A DNA stretch of 7,750 nucleotides from CAKSIN01 sp964423705 (GTDB lineage Bacteria > Bacillota > Clostridia > UMGS1810). The stretch is taken from NCBI GenBank assembly GCA_964423705.1, contig CAYRGA010000084.1, positions 1-7,750 on the forward strand, given 5' to 3'. Both the position numbers and the translations under genes were made by a program. The notes under the pieces were generated by a model. It did no database searches and had not been told where the DNA came from. It saw nothing but the letters and a program-made list of their open reading frames with translations. Numbering within the stretch: the stretch's first letter is position 1; each line of letters starts with the position of its first letter. Shown here one piece after another: positions 1 through 6,681 of the stretch.

Positions 1-18
1 GAAACGGAGGAATGAAAA

Positions 19-318
19 ATGTTTCATAAAAACCTGAGAAATGCCCGCGAAAGCTGCAATCTCTCGCAAAAAGAATTTGCGGATTTACTTAAAATTCCGG
101 TAACAACATATCGTAATTATGAGAATACCCTGCGCGAGCCAAGCTTTGAATTGCTTATAAAAATGTCTGAAATTCTTCAAATATCCACTGACGAGCTTCT
201 CGGAATAAAAAAAAGCAACGAAAAATACAGCCGTTTATTTTCAAAAATCAAATTGCTGAATGACAATAAGCTCCAAATGGTAACGGTTTTTATCGATTTT
301 ATGTCAACCATCAAATAA
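19..318 (+). CDS. XRE-family (Cro/CI-type) helix-turn-helix regulator, 99 aa
   Basis: Small DNA-binding regulator, cytoplasmic. An HTH_3/XRE domain fills residues about 4-62: helix 2 is LSQKEFADLL (15-24), the recognition region is PVTTYRNYENTLREPS (27-42), and the domain ends in the typical TDELLGI (57-63). The remaining ~36 residues hold no recognisable sensor domain; they may form a helix for dimerisation. The start is supported by GGAGG at 6-10, 8 bases before the ATG; an ATG at 12 is out of frame. The promoter lies outside the window. The gene converges with tspO, so there is no operon partner in view. Nothing in the sequence shows what it regulates. Such proteins occur both as chromosomal regulators and as phage or ICE repressors, and no mobile genes are visible here to decide between these. 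Confidence 0.9.
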   Translation: MFHKNLRNARESCNLSQKEFADLLKIPVTTYRNYENTLREPSFELLIKMSEILQISTDELLGIKKSNEKYSRLFSKIKLLNDNKLQMVTVFIDFMSTIK

Positions 319-365
319 ATTTATATTCTTCACCGATTAAATTTTTAAATACAAGGTGTATTTTA

Positions 366-402
366 CCGCCTTATGCAGCGAAACTGTCGTTTCATAAGGC
401 GG
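366..402. terminator. Long hairpin between convergent genes, possible bidirectional terminator
   Basis: CCGCCTTATG (366-375) and CATAAGGCGG (393-402) are perfect inverted repeats. After one mismatch the stem continues for five more pairs, one of them G-T (377-381 with 387-391), closing on a 5-base loop. A second, AT-rich inverted repeat lies just before it: AAATACA (347-353) and TGTATTT (357-363), followed by one more T. The hairpins sit between the stops of the XRE gene and tspO, where a shared terminator is expected. Neither strand has a clear run of T after the large stem, so intrinsic termination is uncertain; it could also act as an mRNA 3'-end stabiliser. Confidence 0.5.
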
Positions 403-418
403 CATCTGATTCCGATGG

Positions 419-895
419 CTATCTGTTTATCAAGAATATGGCAAGAGTAAGATAACCGGCAAAAGTAACCCAAATCAAATACGGTATTTGAAGCAGAGCC
501 GCTGCGGTATTTATTTTTCCAAAGCCGGATATCATCTTAACAATCAGTACCCACAGCAACACAAGCCATATAAACGCAAATAAAAACGCTCTTAAATTAA
601 AAAATATTATACTCCACGCAAAATTCACCGCAAGCTGAACCGCATATATCCGCAGTGCACTTTTAATTTTGTATTTATCTGCATCGGTATTTACATATAT
701 CATGGCACTGCTTATTCCCATTAACGCAAAAAGCATCGTCCACACAATCGGAAAAAGAATCATCGGCGGAGATAGCGGCGGTTTAACTATGTCATCATAG
801 ATATTCATGTTATTACGTGTCAAAAATGCCGACAGCCCTCCTACGATTAATGCTATAGCTACAGATAAGGCATATGGTCTGATTTTTTTTAGCAT
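419..895 (-). CDS. tspO: TspO/MBR family membrane protein, 158 aa
   Basis: Tryptophan-rich sensory protein homologous to the mitochondrial translocator protein; family members bind porphyrins and related ligands and sit in the membrane. Five hydrophobic segments fit the family fold, at about residues 8-26, 45-67, 80-99, 101-123 and 131-156. Family motifs are clear: KPPLSPP (38-44), PIVWTMLFALMGISSAMIY (49-67), QLAVNFAWSIIFF (87-99) and the C-terminal LQIPYLIWVTFAGYLTLAI (135-153). Length is normal for the family (about 150-170). The start is supported by GAGGTGA (plus-strand TCACCTC, 902-908), 6 bases before the ATG. It is divergent from the AraC-type regulator; I could not find a convincing promoter on this strand. 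Its physiological role in Clostridia is not well defined, and no porphyrin genes are nearby. Confidence 0.93.
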   Translation of the reverse strand: MLKKIRPYALSVAIALIVGGLSAFLTRNNMNIYDDIVKPPLSPPMILFPIVWTMLFALMGISSAMIYVNTDADKYKIKSALRIYAVQLAVNFAWSIIFFNLRAFLFAFIWLVLLWVLIVKMISGFGKINTAAALLQIPYLIWVTFAGYLTLAIFLINR

Positions 896-952
896 AAAGC
901 TTCACCTCATGCTTATGATATGCAGATATTAACCCATTGATTCAAAAAAATG

Positions 953-981
953 TTTACTATTCTCCGATAATATGTTAAAAT
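953..981 (+). promoter_or_regulatory. Candidate sigma-A promoter for the AraC-type regulator
   Basis: TTTACT (953-958), a 17-base spacer and TAAAAT (976-981), with an extended -10 TG at 973-974. The expected transcript start, near 988, would leave only about 10 bases before the ATG at 998 and would begin within the Shine-Dalgarno AGGTGAT (988-994). That is unusually short, so either the mRNA is nearly leaderless or another promoter is used. The spacer 896-997 also has to hold the tspO promoter on the other strand. Confidence 0.45.
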
Positions 982-997
982 TATCTTAGGTGATACT

Positions 998-1975
998 ATG
1001 ATAAGCAGGGAATTAATTAATGAGCTTGCTCCGATAACGGAGGAAGAAAGAAAAATACTGTCCGGAAAAAAGCATATTGACCGCAGTATTTATATGGACG
1101 GAAGCAGTAATACGATTAACAGTAAAAAGCTGCTCAGTGCAGGAAAGCTGATATCGGTACGACCGCATACGCGCTTTGTACATTTTCCGAAGCATTCACA
1201 CGATTTTATAGAGGTCGTATACATGTGCAGCGGTAAAACAACTCACATCGTAAACGGTGACACCATTCATCTTAAAGAGGGTGAACTGCTGTTTCTGAGT
1301 CAAAATGCTGTTCAGGAAATCACCCCTGCCGGCGAAAACGATATAGCGGTAAACTTTATCGTACTGCCGGAATTTTTCAGCAGTCCGCTTGCTATGATGG
1401 GCGACGAAGAAACACCGCTGAGAAGCTTTATAATAAACAGCTTAAAAAGCGACGGCGGAAATTCATGCTACATGTATTTTGAAGTGGCGGATGTTCTCCC
1501 GATACAAAATTTAATCGAAAACCTAATCTGGACTTTAATAAACGACACTCAAAACAAGCGGAAAATAAACAGCTTTACCATGGGATTGTTATTTTTACAG
1601 CTTATGAATTATACCGACCGCCTGGCGTGCCGTGATGAAAAAGAGCAGGCAATTATAAAAATGCTAAAATATGCCGACGAAAACTACCCAAACGGCAGCT
1701 TAACCGAGCTTGCGGAGAAACTGCACTACGACTTGAGTTGGTTTTCCCGGGAAATAAAGCGCAAAACCGGTATGACATATACCGAGATAGTTCAGGAAAG
1801 GCGTTTGTCACAGGCTTGCTTTCTGCTGAAAAACACTGACCTCAGTATAGCTGACATTGCAATGCAAATAGGTTATACAAACATCAGCTACTTTCACCGA
1901 CTATTTTATAAAAAATTCGGCTTATCACCACACCGTTACAGAAAATCGCACGATGCAAATAAGGACACTTTTTAA
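998..1975 (+). CDS. AraC-family regulator with N-terminal cupin domain, probable rhamnose operon regulator
   Basis: Transcription factor of 325 residues, cytoplasmic. The N-terminal half has a cupin sugar-sensing fold: HFPKHSHDFIEVVYMCSG (62-79) carries the typical H-x-H, and NGDTIHLKEGELLFLSQNAVQEI (86-108) forms the second part. The C-terminal AraC DNA-binding domain spans about 218-316, with a first HTH at SLTELAEKLHYDLSWFSREIKRKTG (234-258) and a second at SIADIAMQIGYTNISYFHRLFYKKFGLSPHRYR (283-315), the latter being the AraC signature. The start has AGGTGAT at 988-994. It lies 121 bases upstream of rhaB on the same strand, so regulation of rhaBA is the simplest reading and makes it a functional analogue of RhaR/RhaS. 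That target is inferred from position; the ligand cannot be read from the sequence, so I give no symbol. Confidence 0.92.
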   Translation: MISRELINELAPITEEERKILSGKKHIDRSIYMDGSSNTINSKKLLSAGKLISVRPHTRFVHFPKHSHDFIEVVYMCSGKTTHIVNGDTIHLKEGELLFLSQNAVQEITPAGENDIAVNFIVLPEFFSSPLAMMGDEETPLRSFIINSLKSDGGNSCYMYFEVADVLPIQNLIENLIWTLINDTQNKRKINSFTMGLLFLQLMNYTDRLACRDEKEQAIIKMLKYADENYPNGSLTELAEKLHYDLSWFSREIKRKTGMTYTEIVQERRLSQACFLLKNTDLSIADIAMQIGYTNISYFHRLFYKKFGLSPHRYRKSHDANKDTF

Positions 1976-1989
1976 GTCAAATGCCGACC

Positions 1990-2018
1990 TTTAAAAACAC
2001 ATTATATCATGTTAAAAT
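1990..2018 (+). promoter_or_regulatory. Candidate promoter of the rhaBA operon
   Basis: TAAAAT (2013-2018) with an extended -10 TG at 2010-2011, and a weak -35 TTTAAA (1990-1995) at 17 bases. The transcript would start near 2025, giving a leader of about 70 bases. A rival site further down is TTTAAG (2044-2049), 17 bases, TATATT (2067-2072); it would place the inverted repeat 2023-2048 over the -35, as expected for an AraC-type activator, but leaves a leader of under 20 bases. The sequence does not decide between them. Confidence 0.4.
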
Positions 2019-2022
2019 TGTT

Positions 2023-2048
2023 TTGAAGCATTTTATTCCATGCTTTAA
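2023..2048. promoter_or_regulatory. Inverted repeat before rhaB, candidate operator or 5' hairpin
   Basis: TTGAAGCAT (2023-2031) and ATGCTTTAA (2040-2048) are inverted repeats matching at 8 of 9 positions around an 8-base spacer. A second, overlapping perfect pair is ATTTTATT (2030-2037) with AATAAAAT (2052-2059). Placed between the regulator gene and rhaB, this is the best operator candidate in the window. As RNA the first pair can form a 9-bp stem (one G-U) almost exactly at the predicted transcript 5' end, so it could instead protect the mRNA. There is no T run after it, so it is not a terminator. Confidence 0.4.
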
Positions 2049-2096
2049 GGCAATAAAATAAAATTATATATTATTAAATACAGGAGGGAAAATATT

Positions 2097-3530
2097 ATGA
2101 CATACCATCTTGCAATCGACATAGGAGCTTCGTCCGGCAGGCACATTTTAGGTCATGTCGAAAACGGAAAAATTTATCTTGAGGAAGTATATCGCTTCGA
2201 TAACATTCAGGTTTTCAAAAACGGACACGACTGCTGGAATACTGAACTGCTGTTTGAACACATTGTAAACGGTCTTAAAAAATGCAAGAAGCTCAACAAG
2301 TTTCCGTCTACCCTTTCAATAGATACATGGGGCGTAGATTACATATTACTGGACGAAAACGGCAAACCCGTATGCGATGCCGTCGCCTACCGCGACAAGC
2401 GAACAGAGAGCATGAGAGAAAAGGTTGAGGAAATAATACCTTTCAACGAGCTATACGAAAAGACCGGTATACAATATCAGACATTTAACACTGTGTACCA
2501 GCTCTATTCACAGAAACTATCAAATCCCGAGGAGCTGGCAAAAGCCAAGCATTTCCTTATGGTTCCGGAATATTTTAATTATCTTCTTACAGGAAAGATG
2601 ATGAATGAATACACAAATGCCTCCACAACCTCACTGGTTAATGCTCAAAGCAAAACCTGGGATAAGGACATAATGAACGCCCTCGGTATACCGACTGATA
2701 TTTTCGGAGAACTGCATATGCCGAAAACCACAGTGGGATATTTAAAACCTGAGCTTAAAGAAGAAATCGGCTATGACATAAAGGTCGTACTTCCTGCAAC
2801 ACACGATACCGGCTCTGCATTTATGGCTGTACCGGCAAAGGACGACACATCCGTTTATATTTCAAGCGGAACATGGAGCCTTTTGGGTGTTGAAAACACG
2901 ATTCCGCTCACCAATCCAAACAATTGTGACTTTTCAAACGAGGGCGGATATGAATACCGCTTCAGATACCTTAAAAACATCATGGGTCTGTGGATGATAC
3001 AGTCGGTACGCCGCGAACTTAACGGTGTATCATATGTGGCAGGAAAAGGCAAGACTTCCGCCAACGATAATAATTTAAGCTATGCCGATTTGGAAGCAAT
3101 GGCAAGAAAATGCAGTGATTTCCCGTCAATCATCGATGTAGACGGCGAGGAATTCTTATCGCCGGACAGTATGATTGAAGCGGTAAAGTCCGCATGTGCA
3201 AAAACAAATCAGCAAGTCCCCGACTCCATCGGAGAGATTATGCAGTGTGTGTATCAGAGCCTTGCTCACAAATATGCCGAATCCGTTAAATTGCTTGAAA
3301 AAATCACAGGCAAAACCTACACCTGCATAAACATTGTGGGCGGCGGCAGCAAGGACGGATACTTAAACGAGCTCACTGCTAAAGCAACCGGATTAAAGGT
3401 ATACGCAGGACCTACAGAGGGCACAGCGCTCGGAAACCTTATGGCACAGTTTATCGAAGCAAATGAATTTGAATCCCTGGAAACTGCCAGAAATGCCATA
3501 CACGAAAGCTTTGAAATTAAAAATTATTAA
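2097..3530 (+). CDS. rhaB: L-rhamnulokinase (FGGY carbohydrate kinase)
   Basis: Transfers phosphate from ATP to L-rhamnulose, giving L-rhamnulose 1-phosphate, the second step of L-rhamnose breakdown; cytoplasmic. The 477 residues match the family length (about 470-490). The FGGY N domain begins with the phosphate-binding AIDIGASSGRHILG (6-19), followed by SIDTWGVDYILLD (74-86). The catalytic base is Asp237 in THDTGSA (235-241), the same number as I recall for E. coli RhaB. The C domain has SSGTWSLLG (256-264), and the nucleotide site NIVGGGSKDGYLNELTA (412-428) and AGPTEGTALGN (437-447). AGGAGGG at 2082-2088 lies 8 bases before the ATG. rhaA follows after 20 bases, so the two form an operon. 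Fuculokinase or xylulokinase are the FGGY alternatives, but the motif set and the rhaA neighbour favour RhaB. Confidence 0.96.
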   Translation: MTYHLAIDIGASSGRHILGHVENGKIYLEEVYRFDNIQVFKNGHDCWNTELLFEHIVNGLKKCKKLNKFPSTLSIDTWGVDYILLDENGKPVCDAVAYRDKRTESMREKVEEIIPFNELYEKTGIQYQTFNTVYQLYSQKLSNPEELAKAKHFLMVPEYFNYLLTGKMMNEYTNASTTSLVNAQSKTWDKDIMNALGIPTDIFGELHMPKTTVGYLKPELKEEIGYDIKVVLPATHDTGSAFMAVPAKDDTSVYISSGTWSLLGVENTIPLTNPNNCDFSNEGGYEYRFRYLKNIMGLWMIQSVRRELNGVSYVAGKGKTSANDNNLSYADLEAMARKCSDFPSIIDVDGEEFLSPDSMIEAVKSACAKTNQQVPDSIGEIMQCVYQSLAHKYAESVKLLEKITGKTYTCINIVGGGSKDGYLNELTAKATGLKVYAGPTEGTALGNLMAQFIEANEFESLETARNAIHESFEIKNY

Positions 3531-3550
3531 TAGACAAAGGAGATTTTATA

Positions 3551-4789
3551 ATGGAAAGATTTGATTATGCAGCATCCCGATATGCCGAATACGGCGTTGA
3601 TGCAAAAAAAGCAATTAAATTACTTAAAAACGTACCCGTGGCTATGCACTGCTGGCAGGGTGACGACGTCGGAGGCTTCGACACAAAGGAAAGCCTGTCC
3701 GGAGGCATACAGGCAACCGGAAACTACCCCGGAAAGGCTACCACACCCGATGAGCTCATGGCTGATATAGACTTCTCCCTGAAGCTTATACCCGGAGCGA
3801 AAAAGCTTAATCTTCATGCATGCTATGCAATATTTGACGGTGACTTTGCCGACCGTGATGCATTAAAGCCTGAGCACTTTAAAAAGTGGCTTGACTTTGC
3901 ACAAGAGAGAAATATGGGCATAGATTTTAACCCCACATTCTTCTCTCATCCGATGGTGAAAGATAATCTCACCCTCTCCTCACCGGATGACAATGTACGC
4001 AAATTCTGGATAGAGCACGGAAAAAGATGCCTTGAAATATCACAGTACTTTGCAGAGAAAACAGGTGTTCCGTGTGTAATGAACATCTGGATTCCCGACG
4101 GTATAAAGGATGTTCCGGCAGACAGATACATTCTCAGAAAACGCTTCAAGGATTCTCTTGACGAGATTCTTTCAATACCATATGACAAAAAAATGGTATA
4201 CGTGACTCTGGAATCAAAGGTTTTCGGAATCGGCTTGGAATCATACACCGTTGGTTCTGCTGAATTTTGCATGAACTACGTTAATCAAAAAGGCATCACT
4301 CCTCTTATGGATAACGGTCACTACCATCCAACAGAAGTTGTATCGGACAAGATACCATCAGTGCTTTTGTTTAATGACAAAATTGCCCTTCACATCACAA
4401 GAGGTGTGCGCTGGGACAGTGATCACGTAGTTATACTTGATGATGAAACAAAAGAAATCGCTCAGGAAATAGTGCGTAACGATGCACTTGACAGAGTATT
4501 TATAGCTACGGATTATTTCGACGCATCCATAAACAGAATTTCAGCTTGGGTAACAGGCATGAGAAATGTTCAAAAGGCACTGCTCTACGCACTTCTCCAG
4601 CCGAACGATAAGATGAAAGAATTGCAGGAAGCAAACAACATGACCGAGCTTATGGTTCTCAAAGAGGAAATGAAAACGCTTCCGTTCGGGGATGTATGGG
4701 AAGAATATCTCAAAGAAGAAAACGTTCAGCTTGATTACATAACTCCCATCAAAGAATACGAACAGGAAATTCTTAAAACCAGAAAATAA
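3551..4789 (+). CDS. rhaA: L-rhamnose isomerase
   Basis: Interconverts L-rhamnose and L-rhamnulose, the first step of the pathway; a metal-dependent TIM-barrel enzyme of the cytoplasm. At 412 residues it is close to the E. coli enzyme (about 419). Metal-site residues are visible at a constant offset of 13 from the E. coli numbers I recall: Glu221 in TLESKVFG, Asp254 and His257 in MDNGHYHPTE, His281 in ALHITRG, Asp289 and Asp291 in RWDSDHV, and Asp321 in ATDYFDASINR. The N-terminal MHCWQGDDVGGF (32-43) is also typical. AAGGAG (3537-3542) lies 8 bases before the ATG. Translated from the rhaBA mRNA and followed by a strong terminator, so it is the last gene of the operon. No rhamnulose-phosphate aldolase follows. 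Confidence 0.97.
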   Translation: MERFDYAASRYAEYGVDAKKAIKLLKNVPVAMHCWQGDDVGGFDTKESLSGGIQATGNYPGKATTPDELMADIDFSLKLIPGAKKLNLHACYAIFDGDFADRDALKPEHFKKWLDFAQERNMGIDFNPTFFSHPMVKDNLTLSSPDDNVRKFWIEHGKRCLEISQYFAEKTGVPCVMNIWIPDGIKDVPADRYILRKRFKDSLDEILSIPYDKKMVYVTLESKVFGIGLESYTVGSAEFCMNYVNQKGITPLMDNGHYHPTEVVSDKIPSVLLFNDKIALHITRGVRWDSDHVVILDDETKEIAQEIVRNDALDRVFIATDYFDASINRISAWVTGMRNVQKALLYALLQPNDKMKELQEANNMTELMVLKEEMKTLPFGDVWEEYLKEENVQLDYITPIKEYEQEILKTRK

Positions 4790-4832
4790 TAATTATAATA
4801 AAATCCAAAAACGACAAATTGGTAGGGATTAA

Positions 4833-4879
4833 AAAAGAACATCCGCAAGAATTAAACAAAGTCTTGCGGATGTTCTTTT
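4833..4879. terminator. Strong intrinsic terminator, probably bidirectional
   Basis: A perfect 18-bp inverted repeat, AAAAGAACATCCGCAAGA (4833-4850) and TCTTGCGGATGTTCTTTT (4862-4879), closes on an 11-base loop. The arm ends in A4/T4 on both strands, so it can end the rhaBA transcript 44 bases after its stop and also catch purA transcripts arriving from the other side about 200 bases past their stop. Confidence 0.88.
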
Positions 4880-5083
4880 AACAGAAATGAACTTATTTTG
4901 CGAAATAGATTTGCCTATAAAGCCCAAAATAATCTTCACCTCTCAGATTTTGCTGCCTTTTTCATTTTTTAACATATTAACAATCACTTTTTACCTAAAA
5001 AACCCATAGAATCTGTAACCGTCATAAAAAATTTCATTATTCGATTTTGACCCTAACTGTTGACAAAGAGCCAATTTTTGAAA
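4880..5083. other. Intergenic spacer without a credible gene
   Basis: About 200 AT-rich bases between the rha terminator and the purA stop. No reading frame here has both a good start and a family signature. On the minus strand, 5083-4994 reads open in continuation with the purA stop frame but lacks a start codon. It could simply be the purA 3' untranslated region, or the scar of a lost element, given the IS-end-like sequence at 5050-5073. I see no purA terminator closer than the hairpin at 4833-4879. Confidence 0.5.
5050..5073 (-). repeat. Sequence resembling an ISL3-type IS terminal repeat (solo)
   Basis: On the minus strand the spacer reads GGCTCTTTGTCAACAGTTAG followed by GGTC. The GGCTCTTTGTCAA start is like the terminal inverted repeats I remember for ISL3-family elements of Gram-positive bacteria. 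No transposase is present. A partner end is not convincing: the best inverted candidate is the weakly similar stretch 4810-4835 beyond the hairpin. Recognition is from memory only. Confidence 0.25.
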
Positions 5084-6355
5084 TTATCTGAGCAGATTCT
5101 GAGTTCTGTTCGGACCAACACCGACCATAGCTATCTTACAGCCGACAAGTTCTTCAAGTCTTTCGATATAGCGTTTTGCATTTTCGGGAAGCTCGTCATA
5201 GCTTGTGCAGCCCGAAATATCGCCCTCCCAGCCGGGCATTTCCTCATATATGGGCTCACAAAGTGCGAGTTCCTCAAGGCTCGGCGGAAATTCTGTTATC
5301 ATTTTACCGTTCATATTATATCCGACGCAGATTTTAAGATTTCCTATATCAGACAAGGTATCTATCTTATTTAAAGCTATCGAAGTAAGTGAGCTGGTTC
5401 TGACCGCATACTTAACAATAACGGCATCAAACCATCCTGTTCTGCGCGGTCTGCCGGTAGTCGTACCAAATTCATTTCCGCGGTTACGGATAAGGTCGCC
5501 CATATCATCGAAGAGCTCTGTCGGGAATGGACCCTTTCCCACACGTGTAGTATAAGCCTTCACAATACCTATACATTCATCTATAAGTGTAGGTCCTATA
5601 CCTGTGCCGACGCACACGCCGCCTGATATCGGATGTGACGATGTAACGAACGGATATGTACCCAAATCCAAATCCAAAAGCGTGCCCTGTGCACCCTCAA
5701 ACAGCACCTTTTTGCCCTCTTTAATCGCATCATACAAAAGCACGCCTGTATCTGCGGCATACTGTCTTAAACGCTCCGCATAGCCGAGGTATTCCTTTAT
5801 GATACTGTCTGCATCCACTGCTTCGCCGCCGTAAACCAAGGTAATGATTTTATTTTTGATTTCGACATTTGCTCTTACTTTCTGTTCAAAAATCTCAGCA
5901 TTCATAAGGTCACATACTCTTATACCGCTTCTCTCAGCTTTATCCATATAACAGGGTCCTATACCCTTTTTGGTAGTTCCTATATCGCCTTTTCCGCGGG
6001 ACTTCTCCGAAAGACCGTCCAGTTCTATGTGATACGGCATGATTACGTGAGCACGCATATCAATCTTAAGATTTGATACATCCACACCCTTTTCGGTGAG
6101 CATGTCTATTTCTTCCAAAAGAACCTTCGGGTCAACAACGACACCATTGCCGATAATGCACAATGTTCCTTTGTTTATGATTCCTGACGGCATAAGATGC
6201 AGCTTGTACTGCACGCCGTTCGCCTCTACGGTATGACCTGCGTTGTTTCCGCCGGAAGAACGAACTACCACATCGGATTCGCCTGCAAGAATATCCGTAA
6301 TTTTACCTTTTCCTTCATCGCCCCACTGGGCACCGATAACAACCTTTGTTGGCAT
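5084..6355 (-). CDS. purA: Adenylosuccinate synthetase
   Basis: Joins IMP and L-aspartate using GTP to give adenylosuccinate, the first committed step from IMP to AMP; a cytoplasmic homodimer. The 423 residues match the bacterial length (about 425-435). The GTP-binding loop is GAQWGDEGKGK (8-18) with catalytic Asp13; catalytic His41 sits in GGNNAGHT (35-42). The family signature GIGPCYMDKAERSGIR is at 131-146, the IMP and aspartate region TTGRPRRTGWFD at 299-310, the guanine-specificity motif NKID at 329-332, and VGVGPNRTQ at 411-419. AGAGGGA (plus 6362-6368) precedes the ATG by about 6 bases. It is 92 bases downstream of the DUF1858 gene with a terminator-like hairpin between; I find no promoter with a recognisable -35 in that gap, so read-through from upstream promoters is likely. 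Confidence 0.98.
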   Translation of the reverse strand: MPTKVVIGAQWGDEGKGKITDILAGESDVVVRSSGGNNAGHTVEANGVQYKLHLMPSGIINKGTLCIIGNGVVVDPKVLLEEIDMLTEKGVDVSNLKIDMRAHVIMPYHIELDGLSEKSRGKGDIGTTKKGIGPCYMDKAERSGIRVCDLMNAEIFEQKVRANVEIKNKIITLVYGGEAVDADSIIKEYLGYAERLRQYAADTGVLLYDAIKEGKKVLFEGAQGTLLDLDLGTYPFVTSSHPISGGVCVGTGIGPTLIDECIGIVKAYTTRVGKGPFPTELFDDMGDLIRNRGNEFGTTTGRPRRTGWFDAVIVKYAVRTSSLTSIALNKIDTLSDIGNLKICVGYNMNGKMITEFPPSLEELALCEPIYEEMPGWEGDISGCTSYDELPENAKRYIERLEELVGCKIAMVGVGPNRTQNLLR

Positions 6356-6412
6356 AATAAATCCCTCTCTCTATTATCATGGCAGTGCAACCGCCCTGCC
6401 GCGTTAATTTAC

Positions 6413-6442
6413 AAAAATACTGGCGGTTCATCCGAACCGCCA
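6413..6442 (-). terminator. Terminator-like hairpin between DUF1858 gene and purA
   Basis: Read on the minus strand, TGGCGGTTC (6442-6434) and GAACCGCCA (6429-6421) form a perfect 9-bp stem with a 4-base loop, followed by GTATTTTTG. The T run starts three bases after the stem, so termination may be partial. It begins 6 bases past the DUF1858 stop. A smaller stem (GGCAG 6381-6385 with CTGCC 6396-6400) follows in the purA leader. Confidence 0.65.
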
Positions 6443-6447
6443 AAATA

Positions 6448-6651
6448 CTATTTATCTTTAAGGTAATCGTTAAGCTTAGCTACAAGCTCGTCCGCATCGA
6501 CACCGTGCACAGCGCACGCATCGGCAATGGACTCACCGCTTGCGGAAGGGCAGCCCAAGCAATGCATTCCTATTTCAAAGAAAAACGGAGCTGTTCCTTC
6601 ATCTATTCTTAATACATCCATAATAATAGTATCCTTTGTAACCGAAGCCAT
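6448..6651 (-). CDS. DUF1858 small CxxC redox-type protein, 67 aa
   Basis: Small cytoplasmic protein of the DUF1858 family, the domain described as hybrid-cluster-protein-associated redox disulfide. The core reads TIIMDVLRIDEGTAPFFFEIGMHCLGC, with the CLGC motif at residues 31-34, then PSASGESIADACAVHGVDADELVAKLN; this covers essentially the whole protein. I chose the ATG at 6651 because AAGGAG (plus 6660-6665) lies 8 bases before it; a TTG at 6672 in the same frame would place that Shine-Dalgarno inside the coding sequence. The two cysteines could form a redox disulfide or bind metal; the precise role is unknown. No hybrid cluster protein gene is nearby. It lies between the fumarase beta subunit and purA, with its own probable promoter. 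Confidence 0.9.
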   Translation of the reverse strand: MASVTKDTIIMDVLRIDEGTAPFFFEIGMHCLGCPSASGESIADACAVHGVDADELVAKLNDYLKDK

Positions 6652-6681
6652 AAATATCTCTCCTTTTATCAATATACTTTA

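Noticed and set aside
3946..4272. Open frame of 108 codons on the minus strand
   Set aside because: Antisense shadow within rhaA; no plausible Shine-Dalgarno or recognisable domain.
4830..4936. Short minus-strand frame of about 33 codons from a TTG after a GAGAGGTGA-like site
   Set aside because: Rare start codon, no family match, and nearly half of the peptide is the terminator stem itself.
5060..5089. Perfect -35 TTGACA on the plus strand
   Set aside because: No acceptable -10 at 16-18 bases (ATTATC or TTATCT), and it would read antisense into purA. It is part of the IS-end-like sequence.
5205..5555. Open frame of 116 codons on the plus strand
   Set aside because: Lies entirely antisense to purA, whose motifs are all intact in the other strand; no family signature in the plus-strand frame.
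6366..6400. GATAAT as a purA promoter -10
   Set aside because: No -35 at any normal spacing and the predicted start would fall on the Shine-Dalgarno site.
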